The position numbers were made by a program, and so were the translations under genes. Below, piece after piece: positions 25,058-33,624 of a DNA stretch of 64,000 nt. The stretch is from Alphaproteobacteria bacterium (GTDB lineage: Bacteria; Pseudomonadota; Alphaproteobacteria; CACIAM-22H2). Position 1 is the stretch's first letter. Every line of letters starts with the position of its first letter. Location: assembly GCA_016793165.1 (NCBI GenBank), contig JAEULA010000065.1:62001-126000 (forward strand). The letters run 5' to 3'. The notes beneath the pieces are model-generated. The model searched no databases, was not told the origin of the DNA, and saw only the letters and a list, made by a program, of their open reading frames with translations.

Positions 25058-25485
25058 AGCATGTCCTCGTCGACGGTGATGATCAGGGCGAGGGGATCGC
25101 CGTCCTCGCCCGGCAGGCGGGGGTCGCGGCCGAGGCCGCTGATCCCGACGGCGAAGCCGAGCACGGCGGCGGCGGCGAGGCTCGCGACCTGCGGCAGCCA
25201 GGACCGCACGGCGCGGCCGCCGGCACCATCGCCGCGCCGGGCCGCCGCCGCGATGGCGAGCGGGTTCAGCGGCGGGATCTGGGGTTCGGGATGGAGCGCC
25301 AGCATCGCATCGAGGTCGCGCGCCGCCGCGACCTCCGCGGCGAGGGACGGCTGCGCGGCAATCAGGGCAAGGGCGGCATCGCGCTCGTCGGCCGGCCAGC
25401 GGTGCGGCTCGGCGCCATAGGCGTCGAGGATTTCGCGAAGCCGCTCGGCGGTGATCGCGACGGCTTCGGGGCGGGGTCCGGTCAT
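25054..25485 (-). CDS. Putative anti-sigma factor
   Basis: 143 residues. N-terminal half begins AERLREILDAYGAEPHRWPADERDAA (key LDAYGA..HRWP), a pattern common to proteins encoded right after ECF sigma genes. A hydrophobic segment at about residues 96-116 could be a membrane anchor, and the C-terminus DEDML is acidic. GGGAGGAACGC precedes ATG 25485. The start overlaps the sigma factor stop (ATGA), and the next gene overlaps its stop. No ZAS zinc motif is present, so anti-sigma function rests on position. Confidence 0.6.
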   Translation of the reverse strand: MTGPRPEAVAITAERLREILDAYGAEPHRWPADERDAALALIAAQPSLAAEVAAARDLDAMLALHPEPQIPPLNPLAIAAAARRGDGAGGRAVRSWLPQVASLAAAAVLGFAVGISGLGRDPRLPGEDGDPLALIITVDEDML

Positions 25486-26057
25486 GCGTTCCTCCCGGCT
25501 GCAAGGCCTGGCGCCAGATCGTCGAGGGCCTCGCGAAGGCTGCGGCGCGCGCGCACCAGCAGCGACTCGATCGCGCCGACCGAGATCTCGAGCACGGCGG
25601 CGGCCTCGACGTTGGACATCTCGTCGAAGTGGCACAGCACGAGGGCGGCGCGCTGGCGGTCCGGCAGGGCGGCCACTGCCCGCTGCACGCGGCGGCTGCG
25701 CTCGCCGGCCAGGACGATCTCGTCGCCGCGGGGCGAGGGGTCGGCGACGTCGCTGGCGGCGTCGAGCGGATCCGTTCCGGGGCGCCGCTTGCGGTCCAGG
25801 CAGAGGTTGACGACGACGCGGTGGAGCCAGGTCGACACCTGGGCGCCGCCCGGCTCCCAGCTCCGGGCCTTGATCCAGAGTCGCGTGAACGCCTCCTGCA
25901 CGATCTCCTCCGCCTCGCCGCGATTGCCCAGGAAGCGCGCAGCCAATCCGCCGGCCCGCCGCCCGTGTCGAGCCACGAGCCGCGAGAACGCGGCGGAGTC
26001 GCCGCGGCCGGCCCGTCCCATCAAGTCGTCGTCCTCGGCGCAGTCCGTCTCGCTCAT
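25482..26057 (-). CDS. ECF RNA polymerase sigma factor
   Basis: 191 residues. Region 2 is visible (EAEEIVQEAFTRLW near residue 58, VSTWLHRVVVNLCLDRKRR, key WLHRV..N.CLD) and region 4 has LPDRQRAALVLCHFDEMSNVEAAAVL (key LPDRQRAAL) and VESLL-type helix. ATG 26057 is chosen over an upstream GTG at 26084. It heads a five-gene operon with putative anti-sigma, Spy-like, DUF1800 and DUF1501 genes, and probably drives its own operon. The 112-base gap to the divergent transporter would hold the promoter; I see no clear core elements there. Confidence 0.92.
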   Translation of the reverse strand: MSETDCAEDDDLMGRAGRGDSAAFSRLVARHGRRAGGLAARFLGNRGEAEEIVQEAFTRLWIKARSWEPGGAQVSTWLHRVVVNLCLDRKRRPGTDPLDAASDVADPSPRGDEIVLAGERSRRVQRAVAALPDRQRAALVLCHFDEMSNVEAAAVLEISVGAIESLLVRARRSLREALDDLAPGLAAGRNA

Positions 26058-26169
26058 CAGGCCGTTGCCTTCATTGCCTTCCACGCATGGACGGCGAAGA
26101 TCCTGCGCGCCGGCGATTCTAGGTCACGGGGCGACCGACGGTGGTTAAAGTCCCGTCATCTCCAGGCCC

Positions 26170-27081
26170 GTGACCTCGCCCAGCCCCGCCGCTCCGCCGC
26201 CGACCGCCGTCGCGCCCTCGTTCCTGCGCGGACTCGCTTTCGTGCTGTGCAGCGCGTTGTGCTTCGGGCTGCTGGACGCCAGCGGCAAGTGGCTGTCGCG
26301 CGACCACCACGTGCTCCAGGTCGTCTGGGCCCGGTACTTCTTCGCCGTCCTGGTCCTGGTACCGTGGATGGGACGCACCGGGGTCGCCGCCGCATTCCGC
26401 TCGGCGCGGCCGGGCCTGCAGATCGTCCGTGCCGGCATCCTCGCCGCGACGTCGATCATGTTCTTCTTCGCGATCCGCTTCATCCAGCTCGCGGAGGCCC
26501 AGGCGATCAGCTTCGTCGCTCCGCTCGTGGTCACCGCCCTCGCCGCACTGGTGCTGCGCGAGCATGTGGGGCCGCGGCGCTGGGCGGCGGTCTTCGTCGG
26601 CTTCGTCGGCGTCCTGGTGATCATCCGCCCCGGGGCGGGCGTCATGCATTGGGCCGCCGGCATCGTGCTGCTGCAGGCCGTGCTCGGGGCGGGCTATCAC
26701 CTGCTGACGCGCTTCCTCGCCGCGCATGATCCGGCGCGCGTCACCTTCATGTTCACCGGCATGGTCGGAGCGGTCCTCTTCAGCGTTCTCGCTCCTTTCG
26801 TGTGGAGCGCGCCGACGCCGCTGCATTGGGCGATGATGGTCACGATGGGCGTGTTCGGTACGGTCGGCCATTGGTGCCTGATCCAGGCCTACCGCTATGC
26901 CGAGGCGTCGTCGCTGGCGCCGTTCCTCTACGCTTCGCTGCCCTGGGTGACGCTGCTCGGATGGATCGTCTTCGGCGACCTGCCCGATCGCTGGACCGTG
27001 GTCGGCGCGGCGATCGTCATCGCCAGCGGCATCTACGTCTTCTATCGCGAGCGTCACCTGCGACGGATAGGCCGGATCTGA
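26170..27081 (+). CDS. DMT family transporter (two EamA domains)
   Basis: 303 residues from GTG 26170, with about ten membrane segments in two EamA repeats. Typical features are FCGLLDASGKWL in the first helix region (reads CFGLLDASGKWL), EAQAISFVAPLVVT near residue 120 and the second-repeat LAPFLYASLPWVTLLGWIVFGD (key APFLY). It exports or imports small metabolites across the inner membrane; the substrate is unknown. Divergent from the ECF sigma operon. Confidence 0.88.
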   Translation: MTSPSPAAPPPTAVAPSFLRGLAFVLCSALCFGLLDASGKWLSRDHHVLQVVWARYFFAVLVLVPWMGRTGVAAAFRSARPGLQIVRAGILAATSIMFFFAIRFIQLAEAQAISFVAPLVVTALAALVLREHVGPRRWAAVFVGFVGVLVIIRPGAGVMHWAAGIVLLQAVLGAGYHLLTRFLAAHDPARVTFMFTGMVGAVLFSVLAPFVWSAPTPLHWAMMVTMGVFGTVGHWCLIQAYRYAEASSLAPFLYASLPWVTLLGWIVFGDLPDRWTVVGAAIVIASGIYVFYRERHLRRIGRI

Positions 27082-27150
27082 AGTTGCCGCGGCCGCTTGC
27101 CGCCGCCCGCGTTAACGCATCCTTAGTTCAGGGAGCGTTACTCGCCGTCC

Positions 27151-28950
27151 GTGCGAACTCGTCTCCGATACGGCCGCCGACCCGAGGTCGTGCGCCGGCT
27201 CGCGGCGGCCGTCACGGTCGTCATCGGGTCGCTGCTCATTCTCGGCTCGCTCGGCGTCGATGCTGCCGCCGCCGCGGAATCCGGCGCCGGCGCTCTCGCC
27301 GCGCCGATCGACGCCTGGTCCTTCGCGGCCGGCGGGTTCGCGACCGGGCTTGCGGTGTGCCTCGCCAAGCGGATGCGGCCGCTCCTGCGCGGCCGGCGCC
27401 GCGAGGAGCGGGCCGCCGTGGCCCTGGCCGAGGCGACGGCGCGCGCCGATGCCAGCGAGACCCGCTTCCGCGACTATGCCGAGGCGGCATCCGACTGGTT
27501 CTGGGAAGCCGGGCCCGACGGCCGACTCACCTATCTGTCGGCCGGCATCGCGCGGTTCGGATTCCAGCCCGCCGAGTTGGTCGGTGCCCGGCGCGCGCAG
27601 CTGCCCTACACGGTCCCCAGCGGCCAGCCCGGCGTCGCCGCGATCGCGGCCGCGACGGCGAACCGCACCGCGTTCAAGGACGTGGAGTTCGAGGGCGTCC
27701 TGCGCGACGGCCGGCGGGCGCTGATCGCCGTCAGCGGCCGTCCGGTCTTCGACGCCCAGGAGCGTTATATCGGTCACCGGGGCACCGGCCGCGACGTCAC
27801 CGAGGCGCGCCGGCGCGAGCACGAGCTCGAGCGGCAGTCGCGCCTGCTCGACACCATCGTCAACACCATGGGCGAGGGGATCAGCGTCTTCGACCATGAC
27901 GGCCGCCTGGTCGCGTGGAACCAGCGATTCATCGAGCTGTCCGGCGCGACGGGTGTTCGCGACGGCATCACCCTGCGCGAGATCCTGCGCAACCAGGCAT
28001 GCGCGGGCGAGTTCGGCCCCTGCAACCCCGACGAGGAGGCCGATCGGCGCATCGTCGCGCACTGGGAGCGGCGAACCCGCGTCCTCGAGCGGCAGCGCCC
28101 GAACGGCCGGACCATCGAGCTGCGCCGCGACGCGATCGCCGGCGGCGGCATCGTGACGATCTATGTCGACATCACGCAGCGCAAGGAGCAGGAACGGCGC
28201 CTCGCGGAGACCATCGCCAAGGAGCGCGAGGTCGCGGCCGAGCAGCGCCGCTTCGTCACCGTCGCGGCGCACGAGTTCCGCACGCCGCTGACGATCATCG
28301 ACGGCTCGGCGCAGCTGCTGATGCGGCTGGCCGAGGAGGCCGGACTCGAGGCGGTCGACCGCCGCGCGCAGAAGATCCGCGCCGCGGTATCGCGCATGGC
28401 GATGCTGATCGATACCATGCTGAACTCGGCGCGCCTCGACGCCGGGCGGATCGTGGCGTCGTTCTCCACCGTCGACGTCGTGGCGCTGATCGAGGGCGTC
28501 GCGCGGCGCCAGTCCGGCATCGCTCCCGACTTCACGATCAAGGTCGCGAGCAACCTGCCGAGCCTCGAGATCGAGGCCGATCCGCCGCTGCTGGATCAGG
28601 TGTTTTCCAACCTGCTGGCGAACGCCATCAAGTACTCCGGAACGAGTCGGCGCATCGACGTCTCGGTCTCGCGGGCGGCCGACGCCGTGGACATCTCCGT
28701 CCGCGACTACGGCATCGGCATTCCGGCCGCGGAGATTCCCAAGCTGTTCACGCGCTTCTTTCGCGCCAGCACCGCGAAGGGGCTCCCGGGGACAGGCATC
28801 GGGCTCAATCTCGCGCGCGAGCTCGTCGCCCTGCACGGCGGCACGGTCGCGGTCGACAGCGATGTCGCCGAGGGGAGCTGCTTCAAGGTGACGCTGCCGC
28901 TGGTCGCGACGCGCGCCGCCCGCGCCCCGACGTCTCCCACGGCCGCCTGA
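27151..28950 (+). CDS. Orphan PAS-PAS sensor histidine kinase
   Basis: 599 residues from GTG 27151. Two N-terminal hydrophobic segments (about residues 18-40 and 57-72), then a short coiled coil, PAS 1 (about 105-230), PAS 2 (about 235-345, starting LDTIVNTMGEGISVFD), HisKA with H374 (AAHEFRTPL), and HATPase_c with N box NLLANAIKYS, G1 DYGIGIP and G2 GTGIGLNLA. Autophosphorylating sensor at the inner membrane. No response regulator gene is adjacent, so its partner lies elsewhere. The signal is unknown; the PAS domains show no clear haem or flavin Cys motif. Confidence 0.9.
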   Translation: MRTRLRYGRRPEVVRRLAAAVTVVIGSLLILGSLGVDAAAAAESGAGALAAPIDAWSFAAGGFATGLAVCLAKRMRPLLRGRRREERAAVALAEATARADASETRFRDYAEAASDWFWEAGPDGRLTYLSAGIARFGFQPAELVGARRAQLPYTVPSGQPGVAAIAAATANRTAFKDVEFEGVLRDGRRALIAVSGRPVFDAQERYIGHRGTGRDVTEARRREHELERQSRLLDTIVNTMGEGISVFDHDGRLVAWNQRFIELSGATGVRDGITLREILRNQACAGEFGPCNPDEEADRRIVAHWERRTRVLERQRPNGRTIELRRDAIAGGGIVTIYVDITQRKEQERRLAETIAKEREVAAEQRRFVTVAAHEFRTPLTIIDGSAQLLMRLAEEAGLEAVDRRAQKIRAAVSRMAMLIDTMLNSARLDAGRIVASFSTVDVVALIEGVARRQSGIAPDFTIKVASNLPSLEIEADPPLLDQVFSNLLANAIKYSGTSRRIDVSVSRAADAVDISVRDYGIGIPAAEIPKLFTRFFRASTAKGLPGTGIGLNLARELVALHGGTVAVDSDVAEGSCFKVTLPLVATRAARAPTSPTAA

Positions 28951-28993
28951 CGGCGCGCTCGTCGGCGGCGGCCGGGAATTCGCCCCCACGCGC

Positions 28994-29030
28994 AAAGAAA
29001 AAACCCGCCGGACCTTTCGGCCCGGCGGGT
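28994..29030 (-). terminator. Rho-independent terminator of the small secreted protein gene
   Basis: Perfect 9-base arms ACCCGCCGG (29003-29011) and CCGGCGGGT (29022-29030). Read on the minus strand the stem is followed by TTTTTTC (complement of the A run 28998-29003). It lies about 40 bases after the stop at 29072 and between convergent genes. This is the clearest intrinsic terminator in the window. Confidence 0.85.
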
Positions 29031-29071
29031 CGACGTAGGGACTATGTCGGCAGGCGACGGTCGAAGCCGCC

Positions 29072-29257
29072 TCAGCTGCCCGACGACGGCAGGGTGGTCG
29101 ACCCCGTCGATGCCGTCGTGGCGGGAACCGAGATCTTCGGCGCTTCGGCCGATACGCTCTGCTTCGTAGACCAGGCGCAACCACCTTCAGCGAAAGCGGG
29201 AGCTGCCGCCGAAACGACCATCAGTGCACCGGCTACGAACATGAATCCTTTGCGCAC
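29072..29257 (-). CDS. Small secreted Ser/Thr-rich protein (61 aa)
   Basis: 61 residues from GTG 29257. Residues 1-23 are a clean signal peptide (MRKGF, hydrophobic core, cleavage after AFA). The mature 38 residues are rich in Ser, Thr, Ala and Pro with a single Cys and end STTLPSSGS. The gene has unusually complete expression signals for its size: a promoter, a palindromic leader, AAAGGAGGTGATCC 2-3 bases before the GTG, and an intrinsic terminator. This implies a real and strongly translated gene. I do not recognise the family. Confidence 0.8.
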   Translation of the reverse strand: MRKGFMFVAGALMVVSAAAPAFAEGGCAWSTKQSVSAEAPKISVPATTASTGSTTLPSSGS

Positions 29258-29271
29258 TGGATCACCTCCTT
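29258..29271 (-). promoter_or_regulatory. Extended Shine-Dalgarno fully complementary to the 16S 3' end
   Basis: On the minus strand the bases before GTG 29257 read GAAAGGAGGTGATCCA. This complements the universal 16S rRNA tail GGATCACCTCCTTT along its whole length, far beyond the usual 4-6 base match. It decides the GTG start. Confidence 0.85.
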
Positions 29272-29340
29272 TCGATGAGGCGGGGCGCCAGAATTGCGCG
29301 AGACACCGCCTGTTGGGCCACCGCGGCCGGAAAGGACCGC

Positions 29341-29362
29341 GTCGCCTGACGAGTCAGGCGAC
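29341..29362. promoter_or_regulatory. Perfect 10-bp palindrome in the leader of the small secreted protein
   Basis: Arms GTCGCCTGAC (29341-29350) and GTCAGGCGAC (29353-29362) separated by 2 bases. It begins about 5 bases downstream of the predicted -10 box, so it could be an operator for a dimeric repressor or a 5' leader hairpin. Confidence 0.65.
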
Positions 29363-29366
29363 GACG

Positions 29367-29394
29367 AGCTTAGGCCCGATCCCGCGGGTTGCAA
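29367..29394 (-). promoter_or_regulatory. Candidate sigma70 promoter of the small secreted protein
   Basis: Minus strand TTGCAA (29394-29389), 16-base spacer, TAAGCT (29372-29367). The predicted leader is about 100 bases and contains the perfect palindrome at 29341-29362. The region 29258-29535 otherwise holds only the upstream part of the GMC gene. Confidence 0.5.
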
Positions 29395-29535
29395 GTGATC
29401 CGGAGGCGCAGACGCGGGGCGGACGCATCGGGCGGCGCCCCGGTGCGCGGCGGCCCCGCGACGTCAAGCCGCCGCGATCGCTTTGACGCCGAGGAAAGCG
29501 GCTCCATAGACTGCCCTCCGCGGGGGAGGCCGTTC

Positions 29536-31140
29536 ATGAGCAGCGAAGAGTTCGACTACATCGTCGTCGGTGCGGGATCCGCGGGTTGCGTGGTCGCGAA
29601 TCGCCTTTCGGCGGACGCCCGCAATCGCGTCCTGCTGCTCGAGGCCGGCCCCGAGGATCGCAACTTCTGGATCCACCTGCCGATCGGCTACGCCAAGAAC
29701 ATCTATTCGCCGCTGTCCTGGGGCTTCCAGACCGAGCCCGATCCGGGAATCGCCGGGAGGTCGCTCGTCTGGCCGCGCGGCAAGGTCCTTGGCGGCTCGA
29801 GCTCGCTCAACGGCCTGATCTACATCCGCGGCCAGCGCGAGGATTTCGACCATTGGCGCCAGCTCGGAAACACCGGATGGGGCTTCGACGACATCCTGCC
29901 GTATTTCCGGCGCGCGGAGGGCAACGAGCGCGGCGGCGACGCGCTGCATGGCGGCGACGGCCCGCTCCACGTGGCGAACGCCCGCTACAAGCACATGCAT
30001 TGCGCCGCATTCGTCGAGGCCGCGGCGGCGGCGGGTCATGCGCGCAACGACGACTTCAACGGCCCGTCGCAGGACGGCGTCGGCTTCTACCAGCTCACGG
30101 TCCGCAACGGCTGGCGGGTCAGCGCCGCCAAGGCCTATCTGACGCCGGTGCGCACGCGCACGAATCTCAAGGTCGAAACCGACGCGCTTGCCGCGCGGAT
30201 CGTGCTGGATGGCCGACGCGCCGTCGGAGTCGCCTACCTGCAGGGCGGCCAGCAACGAATCGCGATGGCGCGCGGCGAGATCGTCGTCGCCGGCGGCGCG
30301 ATCAATTCGCCGCATCTGCTGCAGCTCTCGGGGATCGGGCCGGCCGCGCTGCTCAAGGAGCGCGGCATCGCCCCGGTCGTCGATCTGCCCGGCGTAGGCG
30401 AATGCCTGCAGGACCACTACCAGGCGCGACTCGTGTTCAAGTGCGTCGAGCCGATCTCGTTCAACAACCTGTCGCGCAGCTGGCTGCAGAAGGCGCGTGC
30501 CGGCCTGGAATGGGCGCTGTTCCGATCCGGCCCGCTGACCGTGGGGGCCGGTGTCGTCGGCCTGTTCTGCCGCACGCGGCCGGAGCTCGCCACGCCCGAC
30601 GTGCAGTATCACGTGATCCCGTTCTCCGCCGACAAGCCGGGCGGCGAGTTCCACGACTTCCCGGGATTCACCGTGTCGGCCTGCCAGCTGCGGCCGGAGA
30701 GCCGTGGCACCATCCGGCTGAAATCGGCCGATCCGCGCGAGCACCCGGCCATCCAGCCCAACTACCTGTCGACGCGGACCGACCAGGACACGATCGTCGC
30801 CGGCCTGCGCCTCGGCCGCCAGATCATGGCGATGCCGCAGATGAAGCCGCATGTCGTCGAGGAGTTCCTGCCCGGGCCGACGGCGGCGAGCGACACCGAG
30901 TTGCTCGCCTTCGCGCGCGCCAAGGGAGCCACGATCTTCCATCCCACCAGCACGTGCCGGATGGGCCCGGACGGCGATGCGATGGCGGTGACCGATCCGG
31001 AGCTGCGCGTGCGCGGCATCGAGCGGCTGCGCGTCGCCGACGGCTCGGTGATGCCGACGGTCGTGTCGGGCAACACCAACGCGGCCTGCATCATGATCGG
31101 CGAGAAGGCCAGCGACCTGGTCCTGGCCGCGGCGCGCTGA
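29536..31140 (+). CDS. GMC family oxidoreductase (choline dehydrogenase-like)
   Basis: 534 residues. FAD-binding YIVVGAGSAGCVVANRL at the N-terminus (key GAGSAG), GMC signature 1 PRGKVLGGSSSLNG near residue 83, signature 2 AGGAINSPHLLQLSGIGP near residue 255 (key GAINSPHLLQLSGIG), and the active site HPTSTCRMG with the later SGNTNAACIMIGEKA. FAD-dependent oxidation of an alcohol; substrate not predictable, and no betB or betI is adjacent. ATG 29536 follows GGGGGAGGCC. Convergent with the liv operon. Confidence 0.92.
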   Translation: MSSEEFDYIVVGAGSAGCVVANRLSADARNRVLLLEAGPEDRNFWIHLPIGYAKNIYSPLSWGFQTEPDPGIAGRSLVWPRGKVLGGSSSLNGLIYIRGQREDFDHWRQLGNTGWGFDDILPYFRRAEGNERGGDALHGGDGPLHVANARYKHMHCAAFVEAAAAAGHARNDDFNGPSQDGVGFYQLTVRNGWRVSAAKAYLTPVRTRTNLKVETDALAARIVLDGRRAVGVAYLQGGQQRIAMARGEIVVAGGAINSPHLLQLSGIGPAALLKERGIAPVVDLPGVGECLQDHYQARLVFKCVEPISFNNLSRSWLQKARAGLEWALFRSGPLTVGAGVVGLFCRTRPELATPDVQYHVIPFSADKPGGEFHDFPGFTVSACQLRPESRGTIRLKSADPREHPAIQPNYLSTRTDQDTIVAGLRLGRQIMAMPQMKPHVVEEFLPGPTAASDTELLAFARAKGATIFHPTSTCRMGPDGDAMAVTDPELRVRGIERLRVADGSVMPTVVSGNTNAACIMIGEKASDLVLAAAR

Positions 31141-31167
31141 CCGCGGCGCCTCGCGGCCCCACGCGCG

Positions 31168-31866
31168 TCAGACTCCGAGGTAGCGGTGCTGCACGTCGGG
31201 CGAGGCGGCGAGCGATGCCGAATCGCCTTCCCAGACGAGGCGCCCCTTCTCGATCACGACGTGGCGGTCGGCGAGCCGCAGCAGCGCCTTCAGGTTCTTG
31301 TCGATCACCAGGATCGACAGGCCGCTGCGCTTGAGCGCGTCGAGCACGCGCCAGATCTCCGCGCGGATGATCGGCGCCAGGCCCTCGGTCGCCTCGTCGA
31401 GGATCAGCAGCCGCGGATTCGTCATCAGGGCGCGGCCGATCGCGAGCATCTGCTGCTCGCCGCCCGAGAGCTGCGTGCCCATGTTGCCGGCGCGCTCGCG
31501 CAGCCGCGGGAACAGGCCGTAGATCCGCTCGAGCGTCCAGTCGCCCGGCCGGGCGGTGGCGACGAGATTTTCCGCGACCGTGAGGTTGGGGAAGATCTGG
31601 CGACCTTCGGGCACCAGGCCGATGCCGGCGCGCGCGATGCGATGCGCCGGTGCGCCGGAGATCGCGCGCCCGGCGAACTCGACCGTGCCGACGGTGCCGG
31701 GCAGCAGGCCGACGATGCGGCGCACCGTGGTCGTCTTGCCCATGCCGTTGCGGCCGAGCAGTGTCACGACCTCGCCCTCGGCGATCTCGAAGCCGAGGCC
31801 GAACAGCACCTGACTCGCGCCGTAGCTCGCGGCGAGATCGCGGACGCGGAGCATGGGCGCCGTCAT
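31168..31866 (-). CDS. livF: Branched-chain amino acid-type ABC transporter ATPase LivF
   Basis: 232 residues. Walker A GRNGMGKTT near residue 40, the LivF-type VPEGRQIFPNLTVAENL (key EGRQIFP..TV.ENL), signature LSGGEQQM and Walker B LLILDEATEGLAP. Start overlaps the LivG stop (ATGA). Last gene of a livKHMGF operon transcribed leftwards. In this family the ligand may be amino acids, amides, urea or aromatics, so the symbol indicates family only. Confidence 0.92.
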   Translation of the reverse strand: MTAPMLRVRDLAASYGASQVLFGLGFEIAEGEVVTLLGRNGMGKTTTVRRIVGLLPGTVGTVEFAGRAISGAPAHRIARAGIGLVPEGRQIFPNLTVAENLVATARPGDWTLERIYGLFPRLRERAGNMGTQLSGGEQQMLAIGRALMTNPRLLILDEATEGLAPIIRAEIWRVLDALKRSGLSILVIDKNLKALLRLADRHVVIEKGRLVWEGDSASLAASPDVQHRYLGV

Positions 31867-32621
31867 GCCGCGTCGTCCTCGCCGAGATACGCCGCGCGGA
31901 CCTGCGGATCGCGACGGATCTCCGCCGGCGTGCCGGAAGCCACCGCGCGGCCATAGACCAGGACGGTGATCCGGTCGGCGAGCGCGAAGACGACGTCCAT
32001 GTCGTGTTCGACGAGCAGGATGGTCTCGCGGCCCTTGAGCCCGCGCAGCAGTGCGGTCATGCGCTCGGACTCCTCCTTGCCCATGCCGGCCATCGGCTCG
32101 TCGAGCAGCAGCAGCTGCGGTCGCGTCGCCAGCGCCATGGCGATCTCGAGCTGGCGCTGCTCGCCGTGAGCGAGCGCGGCCGCCGCGACGCCGGCGCGCG
32201 CGGCGAGGCCGACGACCGCCAGGAATTCGCGCGCCGGCTCGTGCAGCCGTGGATCGCTCCGCGCCGGGCGCCATGCGCCCAGCGCGGCTGGCTGGGTTGC
32301 CAGCACCGCGAGCATGACGTTCTCGAGCGCTGTGAAGCGCTTGAAGATCTGGGTGATCTGGAAGGAGCGCGCGAGCCCGAGCCGCGCGCGGCTCGCCGCA
32401 CTCATGCCGATCAGCTCGGTGCCGGCGAAGCGGATCGAACCCTGGTCCGGCTGCAGCTCGCCCATCAGCTGGGCGATCAGCGTCGTCTTGCCGGCGCCGT
32501 TGGGACCGATCACTGCATGGATCTCGCCGGGCGCGATGGCGAGATCGACGCCGTCGGTGGCGACGAGTCCGCCGAATCGCTTCACCAGGCCGCGGACGTC
32601 GAGGAGCGGTTCAGCGGCCAT
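31863..32621 (-). CDS. livG: Branched-chain amino acid-type ABC transporter ATPase LivG
   Basis: 252 residues from ATG 32621; an upstream ATG at 32651 would lie deeper inside livM. Walker A GPNGAGKTT, LivG-specific GLARSFQITQIFKRFTALENVMLA (key RSFQI..IF..LT-like), signature LAHGEQRQLEIA and Walker B LLLLDEPMAGM. The signature LAHGEQ in place of LSGGQ is normal for this subfamily. Overlaps livM by 11 bases. Confidence 0.92.
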   Translation of the reverse strand: MAAEPLLDVRGLVKRFGGLVATDGVDLAIAPGEIHAVIGPNGAGKTTLIAQLMGELQPDQGSIRFAGTELIGMSAASRARLGLARSFQITQIFKRFTALENVMLAVLATQPAALGAWRPARSDPRLHEPAREFLAVVGLAARAGVAAAALAHGEQRQLEIAMALATRPQLLLLDEPMAGMGKEESERMTALLRGLKGRETILLVEHDMDVVFALADRITVLVYGRAVASGTPAEIRRDPQVRAAYLGEDDAA

Positions 32622-33618
32622 CGCGTGTCCCGCCGTTCCGGCCCTCGGCAAGGCCGATCAGCCCGCGCTTGGCGAAGAGCACGACCGCCACCAGGATCGG
32701 CCCGAAGACGAGCATCCAGTGCTCGGTGTAGTCGGGAAGGAACTTCTCCAGCAGCAGGAAGGCCGCCGCGCCGGCGACCGGGCCGAACAGCGTGCCGAGC
32801 CCGCCGAGCACGACCATCACGACGAGGTCGCCGGATCGCGTCCAGTGCATGATCGCCGGGCTGACATAGGCCTCGTGGTAGGCGAGCAGCGCGCCGGCGA
32901 GGCCGGTGACCGCGCCCGCGAGCGTGAACGCCGCGAGCCGGCATGCGAAGGGCGAGAAGCCGATCGCGCGCATGCGCCGCTCGTTGTCGCGCAGTCCCTG
33001 CAGCACGAGGCCGAAACGCGCGTTGACCAGGCGATGGCCGAGCACGAGGACGAGCGCGAGCATCGCCAAGACGAGATAGTAGAACGCGACGTCGTCGGCC
33101 GGATCGACGAGCCCGAGGATCCGCGCCTCCACCGGGAAGCGCAGGCCGTCGTCGCCGCCATAGGCGCGGCCCTGGTCCTCGAAACGCAGCGATACCATCA
33201 GGAAGTAGAGCATCTGCGCGAAGGCGAGGGTGATCATGATGAAATAGAGCCCGGTCGTGCGCAGGCTGACGGCGCCGATGACCGCCGCGAATCCGGCGCC
33301 GACGACGACGGCGGCCACGACCGCGACGACGCCGTTCGTCGTGCCCGGCACGAGCCCGAACAGCAGGACCTCGCGATCGGCATGCCAGGCGAGGATGCCG
33401 ACGACGTAGGCGCCGATGCCGAGGAAGGCGGCGTGCCCGAGGCTGACCATGCCGCCGTAGCCGACGATGAGGTCGAGACTCACCGCCGCGATCGCGTAGA
33501 TCAGCACCCGGCGCACCTGGCCGATGTAGAACTCCTGGTCCAGCGCGCCGGCGACGAGCGGCAGCACGGCGAACAGCGCCATCAGCACGGCGATGAACAG
33601 GATGCGGCGGTCGCGCAT
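32611..33618 (-). CDS. livM: Branched-chain amino acid-type ABC transporter permease LivM
   Basis: 335 residues, about ten hydrophobic segments. Conserved GYGGMVSLGHAAFLGIGAY (key SLGHAAF) near residue 55, LRTTGLYFIMITLAFAQM near residue 120 and the EAA-like GLRDNERRMRAIGF loop near residue 205. The C-terminal VVLGGLGTLFGPVAGAA is typical. It is separated from livH by 6 bases. Confidence 0.92.
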   Translation of the reverse strand: MRDRRILFIAVLMALFAVLPLVAGALDQEFYIGQVRRVLIYAIAAVSLDLIVGYGGMVSLGHAAFLGIGAYVVGILAWHADREVLLFGLVPGTTNGVVAVVAAVVVGAGFAAVIGAVSLRTTGLYFIMITLAFAQMLYFLMVSLRFEDQGRAYGGDDGLRFPVEARILGLVDPADDVAFYYLVLAMLALVLVLGHRLVNARFGLVLQGLRDNERRMRAIGFSPFACRLAAFTLAGAVTGLAGALLAYHEAYVSPAIMHWTRSGDLVVMVVLGGLGTLFGPVAGAAAFLLLEKFLPDYTEHWMLVFGPILVAVVLFAKRGLIGLAEGRNGGTRDGR

Positions 33619-33624
33619 CTCGGT

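Noticed and set aside
29252..29270. Plus strand reads GGATCACCTCCTTT, identical to the 3' end of 16S rRNA
   Set aside because: No other 16S sequence is nearby. Read on the minus strand it is an extended ribosome binding site directly before a signal-peptide gene.
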